DNA of 64,000 nucleotides from Companilactobacillus pabuli (GCF_014058425.1 NZ_CP049366.1:2232001-2296000); one strand, 5' to 3'. Numbered from the stretch's first letter, positions 25,700 to 34,869 are shown. Notes: generated by a model from the letters alone, not told the origin. Made by a program: numbers and translations.

Positions 25700-26631
25700 T
25701 ATTCTTTACCTCCGTTTCCTAGTCTAATTCTTGGATCGATTAGTCCATAAAGGATATCGACGATCAAGTAAACTATGATTAATAAGAATGAATAGAAGAT
25801 TGTAAGACCCATGATAGTAGGGTAGTCATTTGTAGTAATTGATTTAACGAATTGTTCACCAATACCAGGAATTGAGAAGATGTTCTCAACAACCATGGAA
25901 CCAGTCATAACAGAAACTGCCATTGGACCGATGATAGTAACAACTGGGATCAATGAATTACGTAGAGCGTGTTTTGTAACAACTTTCCAGTTAGAGTTAC
26001 CTTTTGATTTGGCTAATTCGATATAGTCACTACTCAAAACGTCCACCATTTCAGTTCTCATGAAACGAGCAACAGTACCTAATGGCAATGCAGCTAGAGC
26101 AATTGTTGGAAGGACACTTGATTGGAAGTTGTCCCATAGAGCAACTGGGTAAATCTTCCACTTGTAGGCTAGGTAGAACTGAAGTAAAACGGCTAAAACG
26201 AAAGATGGAATTGATAGACCAAGAATTGAAACGAATGTTGCAAGTGTATCAACCCATGTGTTTTTACGAATAGCGGCAACGGCACCAAGTAGGATACCGA
26301 AGATAGTACCAACGATCATAGCTTGAGCACCAATTTGCATTGATGGAGCAAGTCTTTGACCGATTAATAATGTAACGGGTTCATTGTTGAATTGGAAGGA
26401 AGTACCAAGATTTCCTTGTAATAACCCACCGAGATAACGAACATATTGAACAAATACTGATTGATCCAATCCATATTGGGCTTTAACGATCTTCAATTGT
26501 TCCGCGGACATACGGTTCTGGTTAGAGAACGGTGTACCAGGAAGCATCTTCATCAGGAAGAAAGTTATTGTCGCAATAATGAAGAGGGTCAAGAATAAAT
26601 AAAAAATTCTTCTGAGAATATATTTAGTCAT
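25699..26631 (-). CDS. oppB: Oligopeptide ABC transporter permease OppB
   Basis: A 310-aa permease with six helices. Typical features are YILRRIFYLFLTLFIIATI at the N-terminus, LPGTPF, YGLDQSVFVQYVRYLGG, and the EAA loop AKSKGNSNWKVVTKHALRN. It is the partner of OppC. It follows oppA after 23 nt. Confidence 0.92.
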   Translation of the reverse strand: MTKYILRRIFYLFLTLFIIATITFFLMKMLPGTPFSNQNRMSAEQLKIVKAQYGLDQSVFVQYVRYLGGLLQGNLGTSFQFNNEPVTLLIGQRLAPSMQIGAQAMIVGTIFGILLGAVAAIRKNTWVDTLATFVSILGLSIPSFVLAVLLQFYLAYKWKIYPVALWDNFQSSVLPTIALAALPLGTVARFMRTEMVDVLSSDYIELAKSKGNSNWKVVTKHALRNSLIPVVTIIGPMAVSVMTGSMVVENIFSIPGIGEQFVKSITTNDYPTIMGLTIFYSFLLIIVYLIVDILYGLIDPRIRLGNGGKE

Positions 26632-26654
26632 TATTTAATCTCCCTCACCTTTAG

Positions 26655-28292
26655 TTATTTTTTGTAGACAGTGACAAGGTTGTAACTACCATTTGGTGTC
26701 ATACGGTAATTCTTGACGTTAGTTCTAGTCAAGTTGGCTTGATATGATTGATACAAAGGAACGACCCCTTCGTCATCGGCTAAAATCTTAGCTGCTTGAA
26801 GAAGGTCTTGCCATCTAGCATCTTCATCAGTAGCATCAGTTGTCTTAGATCTGTCGATCAATTCATCGTATTCTTTATTAGAATATTTACCATTATTTTG
26901 TGAGTTGGTTGTTGTGAATAGATCCAAGAATGTAACAGGATCTGGATAATCGGCATTCCAACCAGTAACAACGATATCGAATTGACCATTAGTTGATTTA
27001 TCTAGACGTGACTTAAATGGAACGTTTTGAAGTGTGATCTTCAATCCAGGTAAGTTCTTTTCTAGTTGACCTTGAAGGTATTCGTTTTGTTTCTTAGCAC
27101 CATCAGTATCATCACCTAGAAGGGTAAAGCTGAGATCTTTTTGACCGGTTTCTTTAATACCTTCCTTCCAAAGTTTCTTAGCTTCGGTTGGATTGTATTC
27201 AGTGTATTTATTTGAAGATTGAAGCATCTTTTCTTTAGTAAAGTCGACCTTAGTTGTAGGGTTGTATGACATACCTACTGGAACCATTGTGTGTTCAATA
27301 CCACCAGTTTTACCAAGAACGTTGTTAGTTAATTGATTACGATTGATAGACATTGAGATAGCTTGTCTGATCTTAGGATTCTTAAAGAATTTGTATTTCT
27401 TTTGGTTAAATTCAAGATAGAAGTTACCTGTTTGTTTATCCATTGAGAATGTCTTGTAGTTTGAAACTTGACGAGCAGTGTCGCCACCAAGTTTTTCTAG
27501 ACGGTTGATACGGTTAGTATCGTAAAGATTCAAACCAGTATTAGCATCCTTAACAACGTAATACTTTACTTTCTTTAATTTAACGGCTTTAGCATTCCAA
27601 TATGAGTTGTTCTTAACTTCAGTCCAACTGTTACTTGAAACAGACCAGTTAACTAGTTTGAAAGGTCCATTGAAGACCATTCCTTTACTCTTCAAACCAT
27701 ATTGTTTACCAGCTTTTTCTACTGCTGGTTTGTATTGTGGGTAGAAAGTAGAACTAGCCATCAAAGTATTAAAGTATGGGATGGCATCTTCCAAAGTAAC
27801 TTGAAGAGTGTATTTATCCAAAGCTTTGATACCTAATGAATTTACAGGTTTCTTACCAGCACTGATCTTATCAGCGTTTTTAATACCGGTATAAATATAG
27901 GCATATTGTGAAGCAGTCTTTGGATCAACGGTTCTTCTCCATGCATAAACGAAATCGTTAGCAGTTACGGGTTTGCCGTTTGACCACTTAGTATGTCTTA
28001 GATGGAAAGTATAGACCTTACCACCATCAGTAGGTTTAACGACTTTCTTAGCTATGGCAGGTTGTAATTCTTTACCATCATATCTGTAAAGACCTTCCAT
28101 AGTGTTAGTTAAATTTTGAGCTCCGATAACATCGGTGTTCATAGATGAATCCATTGTTGCAATAACATCACTAGAACTGATTGAGAGGGTATCTTTGCTA
28201 TCTTTTTCAGCGGAAGAACCACAGCCACTCAGAACTAATGCGAATAGAAATATCGGTAACAATGCAAGTAAATACTTCTTCTTGAATTTCAT
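26655..28292 (-). CDS. oppA: Oligopeptide-binding lipoprotein OppA
   Basis: A 545-aa substrate-binding lipoprotein. Signal peptide with lipobox LSGC (Cys at about residue 24), then a family 5 solute-binding fold: AIAKKVVKPTDGGKVYTFHLR, VTANDFVYAWRRTVDP, VFNGPFKLVNW and VTGWNADYPDP. It captures peptides outside and hands them to OppBC. GGGAGG stands before the ATG. It opens the operon and is expected to be the most abundant product. Confidence 0.93.
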   Translation of the reverse strand: MKFKKKYLLALLPIFLFALVLSGCGSSAEKDSKDTLSISSSDVIATMDSSMNTDVIGAQNLTNTMEGLYRYDGKELQPAIAKKVVKPTDGGKVYTFHLRHTKWSNGKPVTANDFVYAWRRTVDPKTASQYAYIYTGIKNADKISAGKKPVNSLGIKALDKYTLQVTLEDAIPYFNTLMASSTFYPQYKPAVEKAGKQYGLKSKGMVFNGPFKLVNWSVSSNSWTEVKNNSYWNAKAVKLKKVKYYVVKDANTGLNLYDTNRINRLEKLGGDTARQVSNYKTFSMDKQTGNFYLEFNQKKYKFFKNPKIRQAISMSINRNQLTNNVLGKTGGIEHTMVPVGMSYNPTTKVDFTKEKMLQSSNKYTEYNPTEAKKLWKEGIKETGQKDLSFTLLGDDTDGAKKQNEYLQGQLEKNLPGLKITLQNVPFKSRLDKSTNGQFDIVVTGWNADYPDPVTFLDLFTTTNSQNNGKYSNKEYDELIDRSKTTDATDEDARWQDLLQAAKILADDEGVVPLYQSYQANLTRTNVKNYRMTPNGSYNLVTVYKK

Positions 28293-28321
28293 TGTTTAAC
28301 CTCCCTAAAGTAATTATTCTT

Positions 28322-28350
28322 AGAATAAACTAATGAATATTAAAACACAA
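28322..28350 (-). promoter_or_regulatory. opp operon promoter
   Basis: On the minus strand TTGTGT (28350-28345), a 17-nt spacer and TATTCT (28327-28322), about 30 nt before the oppA start. Confidence 0.55.
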
Positions 28351-28409
28351 TGCCCTTAATTAGAAAAATTCTAATGTTTATAAAATAATAATACATTATG
28401 GACAAAAAT

Positions 28410-28453
28410 GCAAAAAAAAACAGAGAAATCTGTTATTCAGACATCTCTGTTTT
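28410..28453 (-). terminator. hflX terminator
   Basis: AAACAGAGA and TCTCTGTTT with inner TCTG/CAGA pairing on the minus strand, followed by T8. Its 5' arm overlaps the last codons of hflX. Confidence 0.8.
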
Positions 28454-29725
28454 GATATATTTATTAAACTTTTCTAATTCTGTGGGACTTAAATTAGCAG
28501 TAATCAAAGAACCATCATTCGTGAACTCTTTTTTGAGTACTTGGGAGTTTTGTAAAATTTCTTCTGTAATCTTTTGGTCGCTGTAAGGTACTAGTAAATC
28601 GGCCTTTTGATAATTATTGAAGATTTTTAATTTAATCAAATCGACTAATTTTTCGATCGATTCTTTATCAAGGGCTGAATAATAGATATTATCACCCTCA
28701 ATAGTAGGGAATTGTTGACCTTTTTTTAGATCAGCTTTGTTGAAAGCATAAATCATTGGCTTATCAGTTACGCCAATCTCTTTTAAAGTTTTTTCCGTAA
28801 CATCGATCATGTTCTTCCAATGCTCATCGCTGACATCAATAACTTGAATCAAAAGGTCAGCTGCTTGGGCTTCTTTCAAAGTAGTCTTGAAAGATTCAAC
28901 TAAGTTGTGAGGTAGCTTGCTAACAAAGCCAACTGTATCGGAAAGTAGAAAACTTGTATTGTCTTCCAAGTCGATTCGTCTAACGCTAGTATCCAAAGTG
29001 GCAAAAAGCATATTTTTTTCAAAAACTTTGCGGTCTTGGGAGTCTTCTTTGTTAAAATTCAACAATCCATTCATTGTCGTTGATTTACCAGCATTCGTAT
29101 AACCAACTAGAGAAACTAATGGTAAAGAAGTATTAGTTCGACGTCTACTTTGAACATTAATTGTCTTATCGACCGTTTTAAGTTCGTTACGTAGAGCGGT
29201 GATTCGTTTTCTGATAACTCGACGATCAAGTTCTAGTTTTGATTCACCAGCACCACGGTTAGCCAAACCACCGGAAGCGGATTGTTGATCCAAAGGATTA
29301 CCTGATGGATGAATTCTTGGCAACTGATATTGGAGTTTAGCAATTTCAACTTGCAGCTTAGCTTGTTTAGTTTGAGCTCTAGTCGAGAAAACTTGTAAAA
29401 TCAATTCGGTTCGATCCATGAAACTTAATTTAGTTTCTTTTTCAAGGTTACGGATTTGTGAAGGTGTCAATTCGTCATTTAAAACGACAATTTGTACATC
29501 GTCCGCATTGGCAATTTCTTTGATCTCGTGAACTTTACCAGAACCAAAGTAAGTAGCCCCACTGACAGTATCGGCATTTTGGATAATTGTATCGGCAACT
29601 TCCATATTATTGGCTTCGACTAATGAAGCTAGTTCTTGCATCGTATATTCAAAATCAGCTTGTAAGTGGCTGACTCCGGCAACGATGACACGTGTCTTTT
29701 CAAAAGTTAAGTTAGATTCTTTCAT
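28433..29725 (-). CDS. hflX: Ribosome-associated GTPase HflX
   Basis: A 430-aa GTPase. The N-terminal HflX domain (VSGATYFGSGKVHEI, VVLNDELTPSQIRNLE) leads into a helical linker (RRVIRKRITALRNELK) preceded by the glycine-rich SGGLANRGAGESKLE. The G domain has G1 GYTNAGKST, G3 DTVGFVSKLPH and G4 NKAD. HflX splits stalled ribosomes after stress. The start is ATG 29725 behind CCAGGAGGAAAC; the longer frame is not supported. Confidence 0.93.
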   Translation of the reverse strand: MKESNLTFEKTRVIVAGVSHLQADFEYTMQELASLVEANNMEVADTIIQNADTVSGATYFGSGKVHEIKEIANADDVQIVVLNDELTPSQIRNLEKETKLSFMDRTELILQVFSTRAQTKQAKLQVEIAKLQYQLPRIHPSGNPLDQQSASGGLANRGAGESKLELDRRVIRKRITALRNELKTVDKTINVQSRRRTNTSLPLVSLVGYTNAGKSTTMNGLLNFNKEDSQDRKVFEKNMLFATLDTSVRRIDLEDNTSFLLSDTVGFVSKLPHNLVESFKTTLKEAQAADLLIQVIDVSDEHWKNMIDVTEKTLKEIGVTDKPMIYAFNKADLKKGQQFPTIEGDNIYYSALDKESIEKLVDLIKLKIFNNYQKADLLVPYSDQKITEEILQNSQVLKKEFTNDGSLITANLSPTELEKFNKYIKTEMSE

Positions 29726-29899
29726 GTTTCCTCCTGGTGGCACTAATTACCCCAGGGTAACAATGCCATTTTTTTATAAATTATTTGCAATGATATTAAT
29801 TTTTGTACTCATGATGAAATACCATCCTTTCAGTAAACTGTTTAAATAATAACATGGAAGACATTTTGAAGCTATATAATAGGTAGAAATAGCTTTTTA

Positions 29900-30106
29900 T
29901 TACATTAAAGGATTGCGGTCATTTTCTTTCTTGGGTTTTGGTTTGTGGAATAAACTGAGTAGGAAGAATACTATTGCGGCAATGATGAAGATAGCATCGA
30001 TTAAGAGCCAAGTTGACTCGGTTGAATGATCGATGAAAATAATGCCAACTACTAACATGGCAACACCGTACCAGAAATTGATTGTCTTATAAAATTGTTT
30101 ATTCAT
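29900..30106 (-). CDS. Small two-helix membrane protein, FYK/FW type
   Basis: A 68-aa protein with two membrane helices (about residues 12-28 and 33-53) and a basic Pro/Lys-rich tail (HKPKPKKEN). Its N-terminus MNKQFYKTINFWYGV resembles that of the 62-aa protein at 34958 (RDFYKVKYFWIGI), so the two are probably distant paralogs on either side of the GntR/ABC module. Function unknown. An AGGAG-like site lies before the ATG. Confidence 0.65.
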   Translation of the reverse strand: MNKQFYKTINFWYGVAMLVVGIIFIDHSTESTWLLIDAIFIIAAIVFFLLSLFHKPKPKKENDRNPLM

Positions 30107-30222
30107 GATTTCTCCTGATAATTAATAAAATGTATACGTTTTATTATACACCAGACAATCGTACAAAAATGGTATCTATTCTAGGCAAAATCAGTTATAT
30201 TAATATACGGGTGAAAATACAA

Positions 30223-30573
30223 ATGGATAATTCAAAACAAAAATTATTGCTGTCGTTATTAGTTGAGTTCGAGAAGTCTTTTAGCAAGCAAATTAATGAA
30301 TCAGTAATTAATCAAGAAATTGAGCAGTTAGTAACTGACTCAGTTCAAGAACTTTCCAATAAACAATATCGTGGTTCACTCTTTGACAAGCGAGTTAACG
30401 AATTGATTAAATCCGTCAACCATGCTAAAAATGATGAACATTTAATTTTTAATGATTATTCGAGACGTCTCTGGGAACAAATTTCTCAGATTTCTCAACG
30501 AACGACTAGTTTCGAGACGGCCTATTCTTTAATAGATATTCTTAATTCAAAAAATGCTTCCCTACGATTGTAG
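30223..30573 (+). CDS. Helical cytosolic protein of unknown function
   Basis: A 116-aa, mostly helical protein without membrane segment (MDNSKQKLLLSLLVEFEKSF ... YSLIDILNSKNASLRL). Size and helix pattern are somewhat like small bacteriocin-immunity proteins, but I see no convincing motif and no bacteriocin gene nearby. The start is ATG 30223 behind GGGTGA; an upstream in-frame extension has no ribosome site. It is convergent with the next gene, sharing a terminator. Confidence 0.6.
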   Translation: MDNSKQKLLLSLLVEFEKSFSKQINESVINQEIEQLVTDSVQELSNKQYRGSLFDKRVNELIKSVNHAKNDEHLIFNDYSRRLWEQISQISQRTTSFETAYSLIDILNSKNASLRL

Positions 30574-30592
30574 GAGAAGCATTTTTTGTTAT
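30551..30592. terminator. Bidirectional terminator
   Basis: AAAAAATGCTTC ... GAAGCATTTTTT with inner CCTAC/GTAGG pairing, between convergent genes. Confidence 0.85.
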
Positions 30593-31176
30593 TCACTAAT
30601 GAATTTTAGATTTTCTTCTGACAAATTAACTTTTGAAGGTTTGAATTCGTTTAAAAATAATCTTAATTTAGCGAGGGTAGTCTGTGGATGTGTGAAATAG
30701 TCTTTAGAAATATCCAAATTGATCTTAGTTTTATCATCTAGGATGATTTGGATTTTGACAGGACTGTTGATCATCAGAAATAATCCATACATTAAACTAC
30801 CTTCTTCAGCTGCAATGAATTGAGCGGTTAAATTAGTGTAAGTTGGCGGTAAACCAGTAATGGTTATTTCTTTGATTTTGGCCTTATCGATTACTTTCAT
30901 CGGTAATTTGGCGGGCGATATCATGGCAATGATGCGATTCATAGTTTTGGTTATATCGCTATAACGAATAAATTCCGAACTGGACTCCCAATAATTGAAG
31001 ATAGTCGGTAGAAAAAGAAGATAATGTCCAAGAAACATAACACTAAACATGATGATTCCAACTTCGACACCAAGAATTAATGAAATATTGGAGCCAAATA
31101 AAATCCCAACTGTTAGTCCCGTTAATAAGCTCAAACCTAGCGGTCGGTAGTTGACTTTTTTTCCAAATTTTAACAT
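30589..31176 (-). CDS. Membrane protein, FGKKV family (paralog of 35454)
   Basis: A 195-aa protein with two N-terminal helices (about residues 15-55) and a cytosolic alpha/beta domain. It matches the protein at 35454-36023 along its length: MLKFGKKVNYRPL versus EFGRKVSYKPL, then NYWESSSEFIRYSDI...IIAMISPAK versus YWEVTDKGIYFYDYS...SAIIVPAK. The domain may be PH-like, but that is a guess. It is divergently oriented to the GntR operon. No characterised relative is known to me. Confidence 0.7.
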   Translation of the reverse strand: MLKFGKKVNYRPLGLSLLTGLTVGILFGSNISLILGVEVGIIMFSVMFLGHYLLFLPTIFNYWESSSEFIRYSDITKTMNRIIAMISPAKLPMKVIDKAKIKEITITGLPPTYTNLTAQFIAAEEGSLMYGLFLMINSPVKIQIILDDKTKINLDISKDYFTHPQTTLAKLRLFLNEFKPSKVNLSEENLKFISE

Positions 31177-31288
31177 GATACATCATTCTTTCTTATGTAT
31201 CCATTCCCAATTTAATTGTTAATATAACATGCTTTTTATCAAATGTTATAAATGTGTCGTGGACGAATTGTACTAAAAAATAAATATG

Positions 31289-31320
31289 AGCAATCGACAT
31301 CAATCGGTTGCTTTTTTATT
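31289..31320 (+). terminator. Orphan terminator-like hairpin upstream of the GntR gene
   Basis: AGCAA ... TTGCT with inner CGA/TCG pairing, followed by T6. No plus-strand gene ends before it, so it may end a very short RNA that starts near 31230. Confidence 0.5.
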
Positions 31321-31328
31321 TGCTCTGT

Positions 31329-31355
31329 TATACTGTATTAGTGTACTAGAACAGT
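31329..31355 (+). promoter_or_regulatory. -10 and dyad operator of the GntR/ABC operon
   Basis: TATACT (31329-31334) is a good -10. Overlapping and just downstream lies an imperfect dyad ACTGTATTAG-TGTA-CTAGAACAGT (31332-31355, 8 of 10 positions paired), well placed to be the operator for the encoded GntR-type repressor. Confidence 0.55.
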
Positions 31356-31369
31356 AAGAAGGTGAAGAG

Positions 31370-31744
31370 ATGGAATATATCGACAGCATACCAATTTATT
31401 TACAGATCAAGGATATTTTGTATCGCAAGATCGTCAGTAATGAGTATGAACTTGGATCACAGCTTCCTTCTGTTAGACAGTTGGCAGTTCAATTTTCTGC
31501 AAATACTAATACCGTTCAAAAATCGCTTAAAGAGATGATGGAAGAAAAAATCATTACTCCACAGCGTGGTAAAGGTAATTTTGTAACTGAGGATGAACAG
31601 ATAGTGAACAAACTAAGAAATCACATTGTTAATGAAATGTTTGATGCAACATATGATAAATTGCATTCATTAAATATGAACGACCAAGAAATCATTGATA
31701 GCTTTAAAAACTATGTCAAACAAAAGGATGAGGACGATGAGTAA
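31370..31744 (+). CDS. GntR-family (YtrA type) regulator
   Basis: A 124-aa protein: an N-terminal winged helix (PIYLQIKDILYRKIVSNEYELGSQLPSVRQLAVQFSANTNTVQKSLKEM) and only a short helical C-terminus (about 45 aa). This is the YtrA subtype, which represses ABC exporter operons responding to cell-wall-active peptides. Its end overlaps the next gene by 8 nt (ATGAGTAA), tying it to the ABC genes. Confidence 0.85.
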   Translation: MEYIDSIPIYLQIKDILYRKIVSNEYELGSQLPSVRQLAVQFSANTNTVQKSLKEMMEEKIITPQRGKGNFVTEDEQIVNKLRNHIVNEMFDATYDKLHSLNMNDQEIIDSFKNYVKQKDEDDE

Positions 31745-32477
31745 GGTACTAGAAATTAAAGATCTTCGATATAAGAAGAATCACAAAATAATTTTAGACA
31801 AGGTCAATTTAAGTCTAGACAACGGGAAAATTGTCGGCCTACTCGGAGCTAATGGAGCAGGTAAAACGACTTTGATGCGCTTGATAGTTGGACTGAACTC
31901 TAGGACATCCGGTCAGATTACCGTTGCGGGAATTGACAGTAAAGAAGCCATCAAATCTTGTGTCAGCACAACTTATTCACTCAAGAGTGCTTTTAAAGAT
32001 ATTTTTGCTGGAAGTTGGTTTGAACGCAATCGTATCAAAGATATTGTTAAATTTTATCAGACCGTTTACCCTGATTTTTCCATGGAAAAATATCAAGAGA
32101 TGGCTGATTTTCTAGCTATTAATAATCGAAAAAATCTAAAGAATTTATCAACCGGTGAGACTGAAAAATTAACGATTGCATTAACTTTAGCACGTCAAGT
32201 TCCACTTTATTTATTGGATGAACCTCTGAATGGAATTGACATTATAACACGTAAAAAGATTATTAAGAGCATTATTCAATGGAAAAATGATGATGCCACA
32301 ATGATAATTAGTTCTCATTATGTTAAAGAAATTGCTGCTTTGTTGGATGACGTGATTATTATCAAGAATCAAACCGTTTATGAAGTAGATTCAGTTGAAG
32401 AAATTCAAGCAAAGTATCACTTGGGTATTGAAGCTTACTATGAAGAAGTTTACGAAGGGGGTACAGACGATGAGTAG
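31737..32477 (+). CDS. ABC exporter ATPase 1 (YtrB-like)
   Basis: A 246-aa ATPase. Walker A GANGAGKTT, signature LSTGETEKLTIALTLA, Walker B LYLLDEPLNGID and switch His in ISSHYVKEI. It is closely similar to the second ATPase at 33235. The start is ATG 31737 within the end of the GntR gene, and its stop overlaps the start of permease 1 by 8 nt. It likely energises permease 1 (exporter of the YtrBC type). Confidence 0.85.
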   Translation: MSKVLEIKDLRYKKNHKIILDKVNLSLDNGKIVGLLGANGAGKTTLMRLIVGLNSRTSGQITVAGIDSKEAIKSCVSTTYSLKSAFKDIFAGSWFERNRIKDIVKFYQTVYPDFSMEKYQEMADFLAINNRKNLKNLSTGETEKLTIALTLARQVPLYLLDEPLNGIDIITRKKIIKSIIQWKNDDATMIISSHYVKEIAALLDDVIIIKNQTVYEVDSVEEIQAKYHLGIEAYYEEVYEGGTDDE

Positions 32478-33219
32478 TATTAGTCGAGTTAATAAAAATT
32501 TGTTTCGTCAACGTGGAAAGATAATTTCATTGATATTGGGTTTTCACGCATTAGCTCTACTATTAATGATTCTTTATAAGAAAATCTTCAATATTACTGA
32601 TTCCACGAGTTTAACTGGTGGCGTTTTTATAGCCGTGATTATCGGTGTAGTCTTTTTGGTAATGTCAGTCATTAATATTTGTGACAGCAGCAAGTATCGG
32701 TTGATTCCTATTAGTGACAAAGGACTTTATTTCAGCAATTTTTTATCAGCCTTTTTCGTCGTAATTTATTTACTAGTCGGGGAGGCAATTGTCTATTTTG
32801 TTGCTTATGCGATTTTTCCAAATCCATATGACCAAATTATGATTAAAGATTTCAGTGCCGGCCAGTATTGGTTCAAATTTGAAGTAGTTATAGCAATTGT
32901 TTTAGGGATCATGTTGATTTTAGTTGGTAGTGTTGTAATTCGGTTATTAGTTTCTCTAGTAGGAGATTTTTTACCAATTAAAAAACAAACTTTTGCGACA
33001 GTGATTTTAACTTTAATTGTGATTTGGGGCGTTATGGTGGCGTTCAATGCTATTACTGCCAACACTTTGATCCTTTTAGGTGTAAGAGAAGTTACTACTA
33101 GTTTCAGTAGTGTCGTGAGAATGCTCAATATGAGTTTGTTCATACTATTAATTTGGAATATTGTTTTAACATTTTTGAATTTATATCTATTAAATAGATG
33201 GTCAGAAGCAACTAAGTAA
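32470..33219 (+). CDS. ABC exporter permease 1
   Basis: A 249-aa membrane protein with six predicted helices. Marks shared with permease 2 and the relic at 34716 are KYRLIPISDKGLYFSNFLSAF after helix 2 and the C-terminal IVLTFLNLYLLNRWSEATK. There is no large outside domain. It starts at ATG 32470 overlapping ATPase 1. The pair forms an exporter of unknown substrate. Confidence 0.8.
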   Translation: MSSISRVNKNLFRQRGKIISLILGFHALALLLMILYKKIFNITDSTSLTGGVFIAVIIGVVFLVMSVINICDSSKYRLIPISDKGLYFSNFLSAFFVVIYLLVGEAIVYFVAYAIFPNPYDQIMIKDFSAGQYWFKFEVVIAIVLGIMLILVGSVVIRLLVSLVGDFLPIKKQTFATVILTLIVIWGVMVAFNAITANTLILLGVREVTTSFSSVVRMLNMSLFILLIWNIVLTFLNLYLLNRWSEATK

Positions 33220-33234
33220 AAAGGAGGAGATAAA

Positions 33235-33948
33235 ATGGCAGAATTACTTAAAATAAACAATTTAACGTACAAGAAAAACTATAAGACTATTTTAGACAAC
33301 ATCAATTTATCAATTGTCAGTGGCAAAATTATCGGACTCCTGGGAGAAAACGGAGCTGGTAAAACCACTTTAATGAGACTGATTGCAGGAGTTAATTCCA
33401 TCAAAGAAGGCGTTATAACGGTATGCGGTAAAACTAAGAAAGCCGATATCAAGAAAAATGTCAGTTTGAGTGATGAATTAGGTGGCTTCGGTCGCAATAC
33501 CAAAGTCAGTGAAATAGTTAGCTTTTATCAGAACGTTTATCCTGATTTTTCAATGGAAAAGTATCAAGAAATTGCTCAGTATTTGGAGCTGGATGAGTCA
33601 AAACGATTGTCGAGTCTTTCAACCGGAACACTTGGCAAGTTAGTGATTGCTTTAGCTTTAGCACGAGATACGAAATTGTACTTGTTGGATGAACCGATGA
33701 GTGGCATCGACAGTATGTCCCGTAAGAAAATCGTCAGCAGTATTATTCGTTGGAAATCGGATGATTCTACAATCATTATCAGTGATCATTACGTGACAGA
33801 AATAGCTAGTTTGTTGGATGACATCGTAATTATTAAGGACAAGACGGTTTATGAAATGCGTTCAGTCGAATCGATTCAAGAGAAGTATCATTTGGGTGTC
33901 GAAGAGTATTACGAAAAAGTCTACGAAGGGGGTCTACCTAATGAATGA
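33235..33948 (+). CDS. ABC exporter ATPase 2 (YtrB-like)
   Basis: A 237-aa ATPase. Walker A GENGAGKTT, signature LSTGTLGKLVIALALA, Walker B LYLLDEPMSGID and switch ISDHYVTEI. It shares runs such as NVYPDFSMEKYQEI and YEKVYEGG with ATPase 1, so the ATPase/permease pair arose by tandem duplication. Its end overlaps permease 2 by 8 nt. Confidence 0.85.
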   Translation: MAELLKINNLTYKKNYKTILDNINLSIVSGKIIGLLGENGAGKTTLMRLIAGVNSIKEGVITVCGKTKKADIKKNVSLSDELGGFGRNTKVSEIVSFYQNVYPDFSMEKYQEIAQYLELDESKRLSSLSTGTLGKLVIALALARDTKLYLLDEPMSGIDSMSRKKIVSSIIRWKSDDSTIIISDHYVTEIASLLDDIVIIKDKTVYEMRSVESIQEKYHLGVEEYYEKVYEGGLPNE

Positions 33949-34714
33949 TTTCGCTAGTTTGAGTAAAAGCTTGATTCGTGAAAAGTGGCGATTGATGAAT
34001 TGGATCGTCGGAATCGATATTTTAGCTTTAATTGTTTTGTTTATTATGCAACTAATCTCTAGTGGCTCTAATACTACGCTTGATTTCTTCTTTCAAACTT
34101 TTGTTGTTAGTGTGACAATCGTCAATTTTGTCAGTTTCATTATGCTGTCGCGCAAAAATGAACACGTATTTACAAGTAATAACTATCGCTTGATACCAGT
34201 TACCGATACGACTTTATACATCAGTAATTTATTTACTACTTTTGTAGCGTTTGTCTATTTACAAATTTTGGAAGCAATTATTGCAGCTATTTTATATGCA
34301 ATCGGCAATTTTGGAAATATCGGGTCTGGTGATTTTTCAGGCTCGACTTCAGGAATGGGACTATTGTTTGGAGCAGTAGTTTTTATGATTTTAGTGACTT
34401 TAGTAACGTGGAGCGGAATTACTTTAATCCATTTTCTAATTAGTTGGATCAAGGGTTTTCTACCATTTAAATCACAAAAATTCGTAACTTTTATTCTCTA
34501 TCTAATAGTGATCTGGGCTGCATCGGTGGTTTTTGATGTTGCAACAGGTTACGTTTATCGATTGATTTATACAACAGGATACATGGGAGCACAGACGCTT
34601 TCACAATTTAGTAATGCTATTTGGATAACTTCAGGAATTATGTTCATTTGGCTAGTAATCTTTAGTTTTATCAATATTTATTTAATGAAACGTTGGGTAG
34701 AAACAATCCGTTAA
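33941..34714 (+). CDS. ABC exporter permease 2
   Basis: A 257-aa six-helix membrane protein, paralog of permease 1: NNYRLIPVTDTTLYISNLFTTF and a C-terminal FSFINIYLMKRWVETIR. A Gly/Ser-rich loop (GSGDFSGSTSGMG) marks the middle. It starts at ATG 33941 overlapping ATPase 2. Confidence 0.8.
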   Translation: MNDFASLSKSLIREKWRLMNWIVGIDILALIVLFIMQLISSGSNTTLDFFFQTFVVSVTIVNFVSFIMLSRKNEHVFTSNNYRLIPVTDTTLYISNLFTTFVAFVYLQILEAIIAAILYAIGNFGNIGSGDFSGSTSGMGLLFGAVVFMILVTLVTWSGITLIHFLISWIKGFLPFKSQKFVTFILYLIVIWAASVVFDVATGYVYRLIYTTGYMGAQTLSQFSNAIWITSGIMFIWLVIFSFINIYLMKRWVETIR

Positions 34715-34715
34715 T

Positions 34716-34869
34716 AACAACAGATATCGTTTAATTCCGCTTAGTGATAAAAAGCTATTATTCAGTGATTTTCTAACATCTTTGATTGCTTATATCCTTT
34801 ATCGTTATAGCGATTGTGCTTATCGACTTATATTTGTTAGAAAATTTATCAGAGACAACTCGTTCATGA
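34716..34869 (+). pseudogene. Relic of a third permease of the same family
   Basis: Directly after the stop of permease 2, one frame reads YRLIPLSDKKLLFSDFLTS (from about 34725), the conserved post-helix-2 motif of permeases 1 and 2. From about 34798 another frame reads FIVIAIVLIDLYLLENLSET, matching the C-terminal end of permease 1 (IVLTFLNLYLLNRWSEAT), and stops at 34869. About 140 residues in between and the N-terminus are missing. This is a decayed third copy with internal deletion and frameshift. Confidence 0.8.

Noticed and set aside
30223-30573. Bacteriocin immunity protein
   Set aside because: Size and helicity fit loosely, but there is no family motif and no bacteriocin precursor or double-Gly leader in the neighbourhood.
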